Shown: piece by piece, positions 10,283 through 20,144 of the stretch | Position numbering within the stretch: position 1 is the stretch's first letter | Layout: each line of letters begins with the position of its first letter | Source: Coprococcus eutactus | GTDB lineage: Bacteria > Bacillota > Clostridia > Lachnospirales > Lachnospiraceae | DNA: 64,000 nucleotides | Assembly (NCBI RefSeq): GCF_025149915.1 | Contig: NZ_CP102278.1 | Span: 310,001 to 374,000 of the forward strand | Direction of reading: 5' to 3' | Made by a program: the position numbers and the translations under genes | Notes under the pieces: generated by a model | What the model was told of the DNA's origin: nothing | What the model saw: the letters and a program-made list of their open reading frames with translations, nothing else | Database searches by the model: none

Positions 10283-12392
10283 CTTCATCCGATATGTACA
10301 GTCTGTTTTCGACCTCGGCTATCATGGAGTCTAGATAGTCATCCGGTACTTGCGATTCCGGTACCAGATATATGGTCTCTCCCGTTGAGGCGTCATATTT
10401 TATCTTGTCGGTTATAAAGCTTTGGTCGGCGAATATCACAAGTTCATCTGAGCTTGAAAGTATGTTGCGCCCGGCAAGCAGTCTTGAATCGAAGTCTGCT
10501 CCGAGAAGGTTCAGGACGGTTGGAAGGATATCTATGCTGGCGCAGAGCTTATCTACGACAACAGGCTTTCCCATGGATGAACACCATATTCCGAATTGGT
10601 TTCTGTGCAGTTCAAAGTCGTCGTCCTCTATGTCCTTGCCGGCAAGCTCATTGTACACGCCGTCACTCAGCCCATAAGGGTAGTGATCAGGTGCGACTAC
10701 GAACAGGGTGTTGTCGAGTTTTCCTGCCTTCTCAAGCTTGTCCATGAGGTATTCCAGTGCCTTGTCAAGCTCCATCTGGGCTGCGACATAGGCGACAGCT
10801 TCGTCAGAGTAACCCTTGCCGGAGAGAAGTGATTCGGCTTCCTCACGATTCTTCTGACATATGTACTGATTGTCATAGTTGTATGGCAAATGTCCTGAAA
10901 AACTCATGAGGTACATATTGAAATGGTCGTCAGCTATGAAATCATTGTATACAGCCTCGATACATTCCAGATCTGAGTACATGACGTGATCCGGGATGTC
11001 CAGTCCCGCCCCGATGGCCTTGAAGGTGGTGTATCCCATATTCGGATGGGTGCTGGTTCTGTCGTAATATGTGGCGTCAAAGTCGTGATAGCCGTAGCTC
11101 TTGTATCCCTGACTGTTCAAAATATTGCCCAGAGCATAAGGCTGATATGTGTCTGCAGATTCCTCGAAGCTCCATTTGGAGGAGGCCGGGTACTGACTGA
11201 GACAGTTGGCAAATTCCCCGTCTATTGTGCTGTGATACCAGAGTGGATTATAAAAGTTGGTAAATTCAAATCCTTCATGGTATATCTTGTACAGGGTAGG
11301 GGTTGCCTCCTTGGATATTCCGTAGGTGCTGAGGCTTTCAGCCGTGACAAATACCACATTGTAGTCCTTGAACATGCCGGTGTATTCGTCTGTGTAGGTC
11401 GGCTGCACTCCTGAGAAATATGCTGTTATGCTCTTTAACTCATCGTCATCGGTGGAGTTATAGAGCTGGGTGAAGTTGATATTCTCATCTATTTGAGGCA
11501 CATACTGAGGCTCTGACGATTCGGTGCTGTTTGAGCCGGATGCACTGTTCGAAGACTCGTTGCCTGATGACTTGCTGTTCTGGTTTTCTTTATCGCTTGA
11601 TAGTGATGACATACTGTTTGACCTGCCCTGTATGTCCAGAGCAGATTCTGCAAGCTCAAATGTCTTGTCAGAGTTGCTCTTGGTTATTATAACTGTGCAG
11701 TCCCTGCCGGTGGTCATGATGACTCCCAGTTTGTTCATAGACAGCTCAAGCACGTAGCGGCCGTGGAAAAGGGAGTAAGGAGTGTATGCTCCGGTTCCGT
11801 GCACTGCCAGAAGACATATGGATGCGATCCACATGACTGCGGATGATGCGGTCTGTACAATGACGCCTTTAAGTACACCGTTGCTCTCGCCGATACGGCC
11901 TCTGTCAAAAGTAAACTTTAATTTGTTTAGCAATACGAGACAGATAAGTGGGAGCAGGAAGAGCAGTATCACGTACCAGTTGGCCCTCAGAGTGGCGAAC
12001 AGGACAGACTTAAAATTCATGGCATCGTGGGCACCTCCGATGGAGACCAGACTAAGGAAAGTCCTGAAGATCTTATAGTACACAAACTGGGCTATATAGT
12101 AGACGGTGAAAATTCCCCATATGGTATACGCTGTGATGGCATTTGCAATTCTGTGCCAAAATGATGTCAGCGCGGATAGAGTGAGACCGCATGCAATGGC
12201 AAATGTCAGCGGATGCATTATATTGCTGTCTATACCATGGTAAATGGCTATGTGAAACAGCAGCTCCATGTATATAAAAGCAGCGGAAAAGAATACCGGG
12301 CGCCAGAGAGAATTCCTACGTTTTACAGTACTTTTGCTGTGGAGTGTTTTATCGCTACTTCGCGTGTTATCTGTTGGTTCGTTTCGACTCAT
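10230..12392 (-). CDS. LTA synthase family sulfatase (membrane phosphoglycerol/phosphoethanolamine transferase)
   Basis: The 720-residue protein has a cytoplasmic basic N-terminus, about five membrane segments within residues 30-215, a Ser/Asn-rich linker (about 245-290) and an extracellular sulfatase-fold domain. The active-site Thr is probably T389 in HSTIDGEF, matching the LtaS motif, with NVVFVTAESLSTYG before it and the metal motif VVAPDHYPYGL later. Such enzymes polymerise glycerol-phosphate onto a lipid anchor or decorate envelope glycans. The long Ser-rich linker is unusual. The start codon overlaps the stop of the upstream HAD gene by 4 nt, so the two are translationally coupled. Confidence 0.85.
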   Translation of the reverse strand: MSRNEPTDNTRSSDKTLHSKSTVKRRNSLWRPVFFSAAFIYMELLFHIAIYHGIDSNIMHPLTFAIACGLTLSALTSFWHRIANAITAYTIWGIFTVYYIAQFVYYKIFRTFLSLVSIGGAHDAMNFKSVLFATLRANWYVILLFLLPLICLVLLNKLKFTFDRGRIGESNGVLKGVIVQTASSAVMWIASICLLAVHGTGAYTPYSLFHGRYVLELSMNKLGVIMTTGRDCTVIITKSNSDKTFELAESALDIQGRSNSMSSLSSDKENQNSKSSGNESSNSASGSNSTESSEPQYVPQIDENINFTQLYNSTDDDELKSITAYFSGVQPTYTDEYTGMFKDYNVVFVTAESLSTYGISKEATPTLYKIYHEGFEFTNFYNPLWYHSTIDGEFANCLSQYPASSKWSFEESADTYQPYALGNILNSQGYKSYGYHDFDATYYDRTSTHPNMGYTTFKAIGAGLDIPDHVMYSDLECIEAVYNDFIADDHFNMYLMSFSGHLPYNYDNQYICQKNREEAESLLSGKGYSDEAVAYVAAQMELDKALEYLMDKLEKAGKLDNTLFVVAPDHYPYGLSDGVYNELAGKDIEDDDFELHRNQFGIWCSSMGKPVVVDKLCASIDILPTVLNLLGADFDSRLLAGRNILSSSDELVIFADQSFITDKIKYDASTGETIYLVPESQVPDDYLDSMIAEVENRLYISDEVIGTDYFSFVYGRSSDR

Positions 12393-12997
12393 ATATTCTC
12401 CTTCTCAAGGATGCTCTCGAGTTTTGTTCTGACAGCTATAGGGTCAGTGACAAGGAGAGTGTTGAAACCAAGCTTTGATGCTGCATCAAGATTTGCCTGT
12501 CTGTCATCGAGAAATATACATTCCTCCGGGATGAGGTTGTATTTGCTGCACAGACGCTGGTAAATTCTCTCGTCTGGTTTGGTTATGTGGCACTCGTATG
12601 ACACGACTCTTCCGTCTGTATAAGGAAGAAAGTGGAATCGCGGAGTGTGAAGTGCGAACAGTCTTCTCGGATAGTTGGACAGCAGGTATACGTGATATCC
12701 TCTGTTTTTCAGTGATTTGAGCCATTTGTCCGCATCCGGGAACATGTCGACCACGTCATCCAGATTGTTCATGAACAGATCTATATATTCACTGCATTCC
12801 GGGCTCAGTTCCTTGAATTTTTGTATGAGCTCTGATTCTGGGATGTCATCGAGATCAAAATGGTTCCATAGTGGATGATTTACCATGTTGCGATCCAGAG
12901 TATCTATAACGTTTTCGGGTATTCCAAGTTTCTGCATTGTTGTTCTCCAGTGGAAATCAACGAGAACCATGCCTATATCAAATATGATGTTTTTCAT
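12389..12997 (-). CDS. HAD-IA family phosphatase
   Basis: The 202-residue cytosolic protein has HAD motif I as IIFDIGMVLVDF, motif II as YLLSNYP and motif IV as CIFLDDRQANLDAASKLG, with a small four-helix cap between I and II. This is the layout of YihX-like sugar-phosphate phosphatases, in which the second Asp of motif I is replaced. The ribosome site AAAGGA lies just upstream. It is the first gene of a two-gene operon with the LTA-synthase-like enzyme. Its substrate cannot be predicted. Confidence 0.83.
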   Translation of the reverse strand: MKNIIFDIGMVLVDFHWRTTMQKLGIPENVIDTLDRNMVNHPLWNHFDLDDIPESELIQKFKELSPECSEYIDLFMNNLDDVVDMFPDADKWLKSLKNRGYHVYLLSNYPRRLFALHTPRFHFLPYTDGRVVSYECHITKPDERIYQRLCSKYNLIPEECIFLDDRQANLDAASKLGFNTLLVTDPIAVRTKLESILEKENI

Positions 12998-13208
12998 TTG
13001 TCTAATCCTTTCTGCTTGATAAAATATGTGTCAGTGAGTCGTTTAGCCACTAAAATTCTAACCCATATCCGATCAAAAATATATACTAAAATAAATCAGA
13101 AATAAGTTTATTTACAGTTTTTTGTTTTTGGTGTAAATTGTTATAATGAATGTATGTATATCACATAATGATGATACGTTCAGAATGCCTGATGAATGGG
13201 GATTATGT

Positions 13209-13868
13209 ATGAGATACGTTTTTGTGGATTTTGAGATGAATCTTATAGATTCAGAACACAAACAGGAAAAGAAGATTTGCAAGAGTGAGATAATTGAGAT
13301 CGGTGCGGTAAAACTGGATGATGAATATAACGAGATAGATTCGTTTAAGAGTTATGTCAAACCGGCATATGGAAACATGGCATCGCGTATAATAAAACTC
13401 ACGGGAATAACAGATGAGATGCTCGAGACTGCCCCATCATACGAGGATGCTGTGGGCAGATTTATAGAGTGGTGTGCAGATGCGGATGTTATCTATGCGT
13501 GGAGCGAGAACGACCTGAGACAGCTGCGAGGTGAGACCAGACTGAAACAGTACACTCATCCGGAACTTGAGAGGGTATTTGCAAAATGGCAGGACTTCCA
13601 GAAGGAATATGCCAGGATGATAGGCACATCCAGAAGGATATCACTGTCGGATGCTGTATTTTATCTGGGAGAGAACTTTCAGGGTGCAGAGCATGATGCG
13701 CTGTGGGATGCCAGAAACACGGCTGAGGTATTCAAGCTGTCGAAGGATGAGGAGAATTTCTTCAGGATAATGGCTCCGGTCATTGATGTGTATAAGCCAA
13801 AGAAAAAGCTGACATATTCATTGTCGGATACATTTGGCAATATTCATTTGGATGATCCGGGGGACTAA
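13209..13868 (+). CDS. DEDDh 3'-5' exonuclease family protein
   Basis: The 219-residue protein fits the ERI-1/DnaQ-like exonuclease family. It has Exo I as FVDFEMNLID, EIIEIGAVKLD after it, Exo II around YAWSENDLRQL, and the final HDALWDARNTAEVF block with the catalytic His and Asp. It should remove nucleotides from the 3' ends of RNA or DNA in the cytoplasm. The ATG at 13209 is chosen because the product then begins directly at the first catalytic strand; the longer frame from 13146 adds an unconserved leader. A TATAAT box lies at 13142-13147 without a clear -35. Confidence 0.8.
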   Translation: MRYVFVDFEMNLIDSEHKQEKKICKSEIIEIGAVKLDDEYNEIDSFKSYVKPAYGNMASRIIKLTGITDEMLETAPSYEDAVGRFIEWCADADVIYAWSENDLRQLRGETRLKQYTHPELERVFAKWQDFQKEYARMIGTSRRISLSDAVFYLGENFQGAEHDALWDARNTAEVFKLSKDEENFFRIMAPVIDVYKPKKKLTYSLSDTFGNIHLDDPGD

Positions 13869-13960
13869 TCATGGATCTGAACTGAGTGGACAATGGCTGT
13901 ATGTGTCGAAGTCAAGAGAGAAGCATTGTATGATTTATTAGGAGAGACAGAGGTAATATA

Positions 13961-15376
13961 ATGAATTGGAATAAGAAAGATACGATAAGGATACTGCTCA
14001 TTTTGTGCGGTGTTGTATTGTTTGCATATGTGTTGTTCAACTTTGATAAGGTATCCAGCCTTTTCAGCTGGCTGGTAAATATCCTTATGCCGTTTGTGAT
14101 AGGGTTTGCCATAGCATTTGTGGTGAATGTTCCGATGAAGGGGCTTGAGAAGGTTCTTTTCAAAAATGAGAATAGCCGCCTGTACAGATTTAAGCGTCCG
14201 GCCTGTCTGATATTGTCGTTTCTGTGCATCATAGCGGTATTTACATTTGCAATAACAATGATCATACCGGAGATGTCCAAGACCATAACTGCATTTGCAG
14301 ATAAGCTGCCAGATGCTATGGATGACATCCAGAGGAAGGCGATCAAGCTTATGAAGGATCAGCCGGAGATAGTAGACAAGATAAAGAGTATCGATATCAA
14401 CTGGGATTCAGTTATATCCAATGTGGTCGGTATTGTGAAGAACGGCGGCAGCAGTGTGTTGTCTTCCACGTTCTCCATTGCCAGCAGTGTGGTAGGTGGA
14501 TTTGTGGATGTCCTCGTGGGTATTTTCTTTGCCTGTTATATATTGGCACAGAAGGAGACTCTGGAGAAACAGGTCAAGGGAATCCTATATGCAGTGTTCA
14601 AGGAGGACAAAGCTGACAGATTTATACAGACTTGTGTGCTGGCTGACAGAACTTTTTCCAAATTCATATCGGGACAGTGCCTTGAAGCATGTATTCTTGG
14701 CTTGATGTTCTTTATCACCATGACCATATTCAGGATTCCGTATGCACTTACGGTGAGCATAATAATCGCGGTATTTGCGCTGATACCGGTGATCGGTGCT
14801 TTTGTGGGATGCTTTGCGGGCGCGATCATGATACTTGTGGAGAATCCGAAACAGGCCATAATATTCCTTATCATATTTATCGTGCTGCAGCAGATAGAGG
14901 GCAACTTTATATATCCTCACGTGGTTGGCGGCTCTGTGGGACTTCCATCCATATGGGTGCTTGTGGCAGTCATGTTGGGTGGCGACTTGATGGGCATCCT
15001 CGGAATGCTTATATTTGTGCCTCTTTTCTCGGTGCTCTACGCAATGTCTGAGGAGTATGTGGTAAAGAACCTCAGGGAAAAGGGTATATCGTGGAAGAAG
15101 TACAATCTGGCGTGCAATATACCGGAGGGACGGTGGAATGGCAGGCTGGACGAGGAATGCGCCTCGGAGGTGAAAGCTAGATCAAAGCATAAAAATGAGA
15201 GTGATAAGCAGACCGGCGCGGATAAGGCTCAGATGTCTGGCAGTACAGCCGGAGATGGCTGCACCAAGGACAATACCAATAAAAATTCTAACTGTAATAT
15301 CGACAGAAATGCCAATAGACAAAACAATATAAATAACGATAAGAGCAACAGCAGAAATAACAGAAAGAGAAAATAA
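13961..15376 (+). CDS. AI-2E family transporter (PerM-like)
   Basis: The 471-residue integral membrane protein has the features of the TqsA/PerM family: two early membrane segments, a soluble central part, then four to five closely spaced segments including the signature stretch YPHVVGGSVGLPSIWVLVA. Family members are linked to autoinducer-2 export or ion transport, but this one's substrate is unknown. The C-terminal 80 residues form a hydrophilic tail ending in an Asn/Lys-rich low-complexity run (NANRQNNINNDKSNSRNN). A ribosome site, AGGAGAGACAGAGG, precedes the ATG. Confidence 0.85.
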   Translation: MNWNKKDTIRILLILCGVVLFAYVLFNFDKVSSLFSWLVNILMPFVIGFAIAFVVNVPMKGLEKVLFKNENSRLYRFKRPACLILSFLCIIAVFTFAITMIIPEMSKTITAFADKLPDAMDDIQRKAIKLMKDQPEIVDKIKSIDINWDSVISNVVGIVKNGGSSVLSSTFSIASSVVGGFVDVLVGIFFACYILAQKETLEKQVKGILYAVFKEDKADRFIQTCVLADRTFSKFISGQCLEACILGLMFFITMTIFRIPYALTVSIIIAVFALIPVIGAFVGCFAGAIMILVENPKQAIIFLIIFIVLQQIEGNFIYPHVVGGSVGLPSIWVLVAVMLGGDLMGILGMLIFVPLFSVLYAMSEEYVVKNLREKGISWKKYNLACNIPEGRWNGRLDEECASEVKARSKHKNESDKQTGADKAQMSGSTAGDGCTKDNTNKNSNCNIDRNANRQNNINNDKSNSRNNRKRK

Positions 15377-15449
15377 TATCGGCGGGAGTGCGTGATGTGC
15401 CGCAGGTGGTGATCCGAATTCAGAGCCGTTTAGAAAGAAGGATATACAA

Positions 15450-16754
15450 ATGTACAGAGACATAGCGAAACTTGTTTTATACAGAGATCTTGGAGAGGAC
15501 AGCATACTAATGAAGCTGTCTGGAATATTTGAGGACTTTGATCTTAAGAGGTGCGAGAACGCGGAGCTGTGTGCCCGCATATACAACCAGATTAAGAGAC
15601 TCCTGGATCTTGCAACCAGCTATGGATTTGATAAGAATCTGTGGCATAACTACCTCGCATTTATACTTATCACAAATGAAAACTCATTCAGTATAACCAG
15701 CGAGAAGGTTGGGGCAAATGACGGAACAGTCAACTATTTTGCAAAGAACGACTTTAAGATATTCAAGAAACTGTTTGATTTTGATTTCTCCGAGATAGAG
15801 AGCGCACTTGGAATAGATTGTTTCTCAACTATCAACAACTATAAGTCCATAGGTAAGAAGGAGAGAATGTACAACAAGAATGTCAGCGAGAAGGTTCAGG
15901 CTGTCAGCAATGCGATAGAGGAGGCTGAGAACGAGGATCAGATATTCGATATCGTGACGGAGTTCTATAAAGCATATGGCGTTGGAATGTTCGGACTTAA
16001 CAAGGCGTTCAGAATCACCCGTGAGCACGGAGATCTTGAGTTTGTGCCTATCAACAACACAGAGGATGTAATGCTGGATGATCTCATCGGCTATGAGATA
16101 CAGAAGAAAAAGATCGTGGACAACACAGAGGCATTTGTGGAGGGACGCAAGGCGAACAATGCACTTCTCTTTGGAGACAGCGGAACAGGAAAGTCCACAA
16201 CTATCAAGGCGATAATCAATGAGTACTATGACAGGGGTCTTCGTATGATCGAGATATATAAGCACCAGTTCCAGGATCTGTCACAGGTTATCTCACTTAT
16301 CAAGAACAGAAATTACAGATTTATCATATACATGGATGACCTTTCATTTGAAGAGTTTGAGATCGAGTACAAGTATCTCAAGGCTGTCATCGAGGGCGGA
16401 CTTGAGATCAGACCTGACAATGTACTCATCTATGCCACATCGAACCGCCGTCATCTCATCAAGGAGACATGGAACGACAGGAATGATATGGAGAATAACA
16501 ATGGTATTCACAGAAGTGATACTATTCAGGAGAAACTGTCACTTGTCAACAGATTTGGAGTCACGATCAGCTACAGCGCACCGTCACAGAAGGAGTATTT
16601 TGAGATCGTCAAGGGACTTGCTGAGAAGGAGCATATCACCATGGATGAGAAGGAACTCTGCGCAGAGGCCAACAAGTGGGAGCTTGCCCATGGCGGAATA
16701 AGCGGACGTACTGCACAGCAGTTTATCAACTACCTCAAGGGACAGGGGCTGTAA
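15450..16754 (+). CDS. DUF815-type AAA+ ATPase
   Basis: The 434-residue protein has a helical N-terminal half and a C-terminal ATPase domain with Walker [10 protein letters not shown], Walker [15 protein letters not shown], a sensor region [14 protein letters not shown] and an arginine-bearing NRFGVTISY segment. This layout is the DUF815 family, common in Firmicutes and of unknown biological role. It is soluble. A ribosome site AAGGA precedes the start. It sits alone between the AI-2E exporter and a new promoter at 16766. Confidence 0.85.
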   Translation: MYRDIAKLVLYRDLGEDSILMKLSGIFEDFDLKRCENAELCARIYNQIKRLLDLATSYGFDKNLWHNYLAFILITNENSFSITSEKVGANDGTVNYFAKNDFKIFKKLFDFDFSEIESALGIDCFSTINNYKSIGKKERMYNKNVSEKVQAVSNAIEEAENEDQIFDIVTEFYKAYGVGMFGLNKAFRITREHGDLEFVPINNTEDVMLDDLIGYEIQKKKIVDNTEAFVEGRKANNALLFGDSGTGKSTTIKAIINEYYDRGLRMIEIYKHQFQDLSQVISLIKNRNYRFIIYMDDLSFEEFEIEYKYLKAVIEGGLEIRPDNVLIYATSNRRHLIKETWNDRNDMENNNGIHRSDTIQEKLSLVNRFGVTISYSAPSQKEYFEIVKGLAEKEHITMDEKELCAEANKWELAHGGISGRTAQQFINYLKGQGL

Positions 16755-16765
16755 AATAATTGCTG

Positions 16766-16794
16766 TTGAACTACGGTTTATATTTTGCTATTAT
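16766..16794 (+). promoter_or_regulatory. candidate sigma-A promoter
   Basis: TTGAAC (16766-16771), a 17-nt spacer and TATTAT (16789-16794) match consensus well. It would drive the 34-residue membrane peptide at 16842 and probably the AIR-synthase-like gene behind it. Confidence 0.55.
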
Positions 16795-16841
16795 TAAGAT
16801 AATTTTGAAGTTGCATTTACGATGATAAGGAGTGTGGGAAA

Positions 16842-16946
16842 ATGATAGATCTCAGCAGCAAAAAGGGTAAGACACTGGTATCGAGGATCATAGTTGTGAT
16901 TCTGTGTATCGCAATGGTAGTTACACTTTTAGTTTCAGCATTCTAA
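16842..16946 (+). CDS. 34-residue single-pass membrane peptide
   Basis: A short frame starts at ATG 16842 with AAGGAG about 9 nt upstream and sits just after a good promoter. The product has a basic N-terminus (SSKKGKTLVSR) and one membrane helix (IIVVILCIAMVVTLLVSAF). The position, ribosome site and clean hydrophobic helix support a real small protein. No function is known; the next gene starts 32 nt later, so the two are probably co-transcribed. Confidence 0.55.
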   Translation: MIDLSSKKGKTLVSRIIVVILCIAMVVTLLVSAF

Positions 16947-16978
16947 TTTAGAATAACAGGTCGAAATGGAGAGTATAT

Positions 16979-18013
16979 ATGAGAGGAAAGTTTGGTGAGC
17001 ATCAGACGGTGCGATCAATACTTAAGAGTTTGCCACATACTGTCCATGATGACGTAACGAGAGCCGGAATAGGAGAAGACTATGCCCGGCTCTTGTTGCG
17101 TGATGGGGATGGCGGAGAAAATACAGGTAAGACAGGAGATGCAGATTGCAAAAATGCGGGTGCGGCAAAAAGCAAAAGCGTGAATGTTGCCACTGGAGTG
17201 TGTATCGACAGCGGATATATGGGACTGAGGCTTGATATAGCCCGTCTTTACAACAGTGTAAGGATCGGTGGCTATATGCCGTGGGTGGCAACGGATACCA
17301 TCGTTATGCCAGATGATGATGAACGACGAATGAAGAAATTGCTCGGAAAGCTTGCGGGCATATGTGCAGAATGTGGGGTGGACATCATCACAGGACATAC
17401 CGAGGTGAATACCGCTGTGTTTGAGCCGATCATAAGTGTGACTATGATGGGAAAACAGTCAGGACATAGTGATGATGCAGACCTGTGCAGACTAAAACGA
17501 CCAGTTGGTATGGATATAGTTATGTGTGGGCAGACAGGTGTGGGTGGCACCTTACAACTCTATTATGATAATCAGAAAGAGCTTTTCGAGAGGTATTCAG
17601 AGAGCTATCTGAGACCTGTAGAGAGAATGGAAGAATTGATACTGCTAGGCAGACAGGTGGATATAGCACTGGAGCATGGCAGTGTGTATGCCCATGATAT
17701 ATCGAGGGGCGGCGTATTTGCTGCTCTCTGGGAGATGGGGGATGCGCTGAAGTGTGGGCTTGAGGTGTGCCATGATGACATACCGATACTGCAGGAGACG
17801 ATAGAGATATGTGAGCACACAGGGGATAATCCATATATGATAGACGGCTGCGGCGCGGCACTTTTTGTGGTTCCGGATGGAGAACATCTGGCTGATAAGC
17901 TCTATGAGGCAGGATATGAAGCATCAGTCATAGGTCACCTTACGGAAAACAGCGACAGAGTAGTGGTTCATGACGAGGAGAGGAGGTTCCTTACCCCACC
18001 AAGATATCTATAA
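16979..18013 (+). CDS. AIR synthase/HypE-related (PurM-superfamily) protein
   Basis: The 344-residue protein has the two-domain PurM fold pattern: an N-terminal ATP-binding half with ATDTIVMPDD, AGICAECGVDIITGHTEV and the end of the first domain, and a C-terminal half with AHDISRGGVFAALWEMGDAL. The GHTEV motif is typical of HypE-like members. Purine-biosynthetic PurM is usually found with other pur genes, which are absent here, so a HypE-like or unassigned role is more likely. An insert of about 25 Gly/Asp/Lys-rich residues follows the first 45 residues. Confidence 0.75.
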   Translation: MRGKFGEHQTVRSILKSLPHTVHDDVTRAGIGEDYARLLLRDGDGGENTGKTGDADCKNAGAAKSKSVNVATGVCIDSGYMGLRLDIARLYNSVRIGGYMPWVATDTIVMPDDDERRMKKLLGKLAGICAECGVDIITGHTEVNTAVFEPIISVTMMGKQSGHSDDADLCRLKRPVGMDIVMCGQTGVGGTLQLYYDNQKELFERYSESYLRPVERMEELILLGRQVDIALEHGSVYAHDISRGGVFAALWEMGDALKCGLEVCHDDIPILQETIEICEHTGDNPYMIDGCGAALFVVPDGEHLADKLYEAGYEASVIGHLTENSDRVVVHDEERRFLTPPRYL

Positions 18014-18168
18014 ATTTGAGTAGAAGCTACGTACGATTTGCATGGAGTAACTGCTGACTGCCATGGATGATCGTACTATATTGATTGCGCGTATCAGTGT
18101 GAAATCTATATAGATCACATATAGGTGATTCCGTTGATAACTCGTATTTGAGTATAGGAGGAGTAGTT

Positions 18169-18669
18169 ATGTTAAATATTGTATTACATGAGCCGGAGAT
18201 ACCGGCAAATACAGGAAACATTGGAAGAACATGTGTGGCAGCAGGTGCAAGACTGCATCTCATAGAACCTCTGGGTTTTCAGATAAATGAGAAGCAGCTA
18301 AAACGTGCTGGGCTTGACTATTGGGACAAGCTGGATGTGACAACATATGTGAACTTCGAGGATTTTCTTGCAAAGAATCCCGGAGCAAAGATATACATGG
18401 CGACGACCAAGGCTAGAAAGAAGTATACAGACGTAAGGTTTGAGGATGATGCATACATAATGTTTGGCAAGGAGAGTGCCGGTATACCAGAGGAGATACT
18501 GGTTGACTATAAGGATACAGCAATCAGAATCCCCATGTTCCCGGACATCCGTTCATTAAACCTTGGCAACTCTGTGGCAATAGTGCTCTACGAGGCACTC
18601 AGACAGAACGACTTCCCAGGTCTTGAAGAAGCAGGCAACCTACACCGCCTAAATTGGGACTTGTCATAA
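18169..18669 (+). CDS. trmL: tRNA (cytidine(34)-2'-O)-methyltransferase TrmL
   Basis: TrmL is a SPOUT-class methyltransferase that 2'-O-methylates the wobble base of certain leucine tRNAs using S-adenosylmethionine. The 166-residue product has the family start NIVLHEPEIPANTGNIGRTC and the C-terminal trefoil-knot motif LNLGNSVAIVLYEALRQ, at normal length. The ATG at 18169 follows ATAGGAGGAG; an upstream in-frame start has no ribosome site. A hairpin-rich repeat begins at its stop codon. Confidence 0.93.
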   Translation: MLNIVLHEPEIPANTGNIGRTCVAAGARLHLIEPLGFQINEKQLKRAGLDYWDKLDVTTYVNFEDFLAKNPGAKIYMATTKARKKYTDVRFEDDAYIMFGKESAGIPEEILVDYKDTAIRIPMFPDIRSLNLGNSVAIVLYEALRQNDFPGLEEAGNLHRLNWDLS

Positions 18670-18800
18670 AGCGAAGCTTTATGATATTGCACGCATCAGC
18701 GTGCTACCGCTTGACATGCAATAGAGGGGGATCCGCTTGCGGGGGAGTAGGCTGTTGCGTCATGTCTGGTGCAAGCCAGACATGTCACATTGCACGCATC
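18664..18800. repeat. hairpin-rich intergenic element
   Basis: Three short perfect stems lie in a row: cataaagc/gctttatg (18665-18672 and 18676-18683), gcacgc/gcgtgc (18689-18694 and 18699-18704) and catgtctgg/ccagacatg (18761-18769 and 18776-18784). The phrase attgcacgcatca occurs at both ends of the element (about 18687 and 18789). The first stem overlaps the trmL stop and may also work as a weak terminator. Confidence 0.5.
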
Positions 18801-18825
18801 AAAATAATACAAAGGGGGAAGAAAC

Positions 18826-19893
18826 ATGGCATATCCTACCAGTGGAAAGAAAATGCTCAACATCTGTATTCTGGACATATTGAAGAAATATACGGATTGT
18901 GATCACACGATGGATCAGAAGGATATCATGAGGAAGCTGACTGAAGATTATGATATCACAGTTGACAGAAAATCCATAAAGGCAAATCTTGACTGTCTGT
19001 TCGACTATGGATATGAGATAGAATGTACAAAGACAGAGCGTATCAAAAAGGACGGAACAAAGGAGATCATTACATCAAACTGGTACTACAATCATGAATT
19101 TGATGATTCTGAACTAAGAATGATGATAGACAGTATTCTGTTCTCAAAGACTATTCCTGCCGGACAGGCCAGTGAGCTCATTAAGAAGATAGCAGGACTT
19201 TCGAATATATATTTCACAAATAAGATGACACATGTCAGCAGTCTGCCAGGTCTGGAGCATACAAGCAATCAGCAGACACTGTACAATGTCGGCTTGATAG
19301 ATGACGCTATTTCAGAAAAGAAACAGATATCATTTGTGTATAACAACTATTGGGAGGACAAGAAGCTCCATCCGCGACGTGAGGAACCGTATATAGTCAA
19401 TCCGTATCAGATGGTCGCAAATGATGGAAAGTATTATCTCGTATGCAACTATGATAAGTATGACACTCTATCGAATTATCGTGTGGACAAAATGACACAG
19501 GTTAAGATAATCAACAAGCCGGCTAAAAAACGTGATAAAGTCAAGGGCATGGAGCATGGCCTCAATCTGCCGAAGCATATGGCAGAACATATATATATGT
19601 TTGCCGACGAACCGGTTACGATAATACTCCGGGTGAAGAAGTCAGCTATATCAGATATAGTGGACTGGTTTGGAAGCAACTTTGATGTGGTGGATGAGAG
19701 TATTGCCAGACAGTATGAAGGATTTCGTGAAACCACGGATGCCGTGACGTATGTAAGACTTGTGTGCAGCCGTCAGGCCATGTCACACTGGGCGATGCAG
19801 TACGGAACATCGGTGGAGGTTATATATCCTACGGAGCTTCGAACCCAGATTGGTGAGGCTGTAAAGGAAATGAATAATAGATATAATGATTAA
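18826..19893 (+). CDS. WYL-domain transcriptional regulator
   Basis: The 355-residue protein has an N-terminal winged helix (about 1-80, with LTEDYDITVDRKSIKANLD) and a central WYL domain (about 150-225) holding HPRREEPYIVNPYQMVANDG, KYYLVCNYDKYD and NYRVDKMTQV. A C-terminal WCX-type segment follows (IILRVKKSAISDIVDWFG). WYL regulators sense nucleic acid or nucleotide ligands and usually repress. AAAGGGGGAAG precedes the ATG. It is followed by a clear terminator and is likely monocistronic; the regulated genes are not evident nearby. Confidence 0.88.
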   Translation: MAYPTSGKKMLNICILDILKKYTDCDHTMDQKDIMRKLTEDYDITVDRKSIKANLDCLFDYGYEIECTKTERIKKDGTKEIITSNWYYNHEFDDSELRMMIDSILFSKTIPAGQASELIKKIAGLSNIYFTNKMTHVSSLPGLEHTSNQQTLYNVGLIDDAISEKKQISFVYNNYWEDKKLHPRREEPYIVNPYQMVANDGKYYLVCNYDKYDTLSNYRVDKMTQVKIINKPAKKRDKVKGMEHGLNLPKHMAEHIYMFADEPVTIILRVKKSAISDIVDWFGSNFDVVDESIARQYEGFRETTDAVTYVRLVCSRQAMSHWAMQYGTSVEVIYPTELRTQIGEAVKEMNNRYND

Positions 19894-19899
19894 CAAGAC

Positions 19900-19932
19900 A
19901 GCTGTCAGTATAATAAAACTGACAGCTTTTTT
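19900..19932 (+). terminator. Rho-independent terminator
   Basis: agctgtcagt (19900-19909) pairs perfectly with actgacagct (19918-19927), followed by a T-run. It ends the WYL regulator transcript. Confidence 0.9.
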
Positions 19933-20074
19933 GTGATATATATTTTTTGAGAAACTTTTCACCAAAAATCACTTTTACTGCAAGAAATCGAAGATTTTGA
20001 TCGGAATATATATTAGAAACACACAGGGAGGTGAAAGCCGCTGTGGATAAATGGAGAGAGATGTAAGGTGAATT

Positions 20075-20136
20075 AAAAAAAACCCGGGTACTACAACAGA
20101 GCTTCGCTCTGGTGTAATATCCGGGTTTTGGTTTTT
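20075..20136 (-). terminator. two-part stem terminator for the histidine kinase transcript
   Basis: aacccgg (20081-20087) pairs with ccgggtt (20121-20127), and inside it cagagc (20097-20102) pairs with gctctg (20106-20111). Read on the minus strand, the stem is followed by a run of eight T (20075-20082) just after the kinase gene. T-rich sequence also follows on the plus strand, so it may work both ways. Confidence 0.85.
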
Positions 20137-20144
20137 CTTAGAGT

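Noticed and set aside
10454..12563. Several plus-strand open frames of 70-140 codons opposite the LTA-synthase-like gene
   Set aside because: They lie antisense to a clearly conserved coding region and have no ribosome sites or family resemblance.
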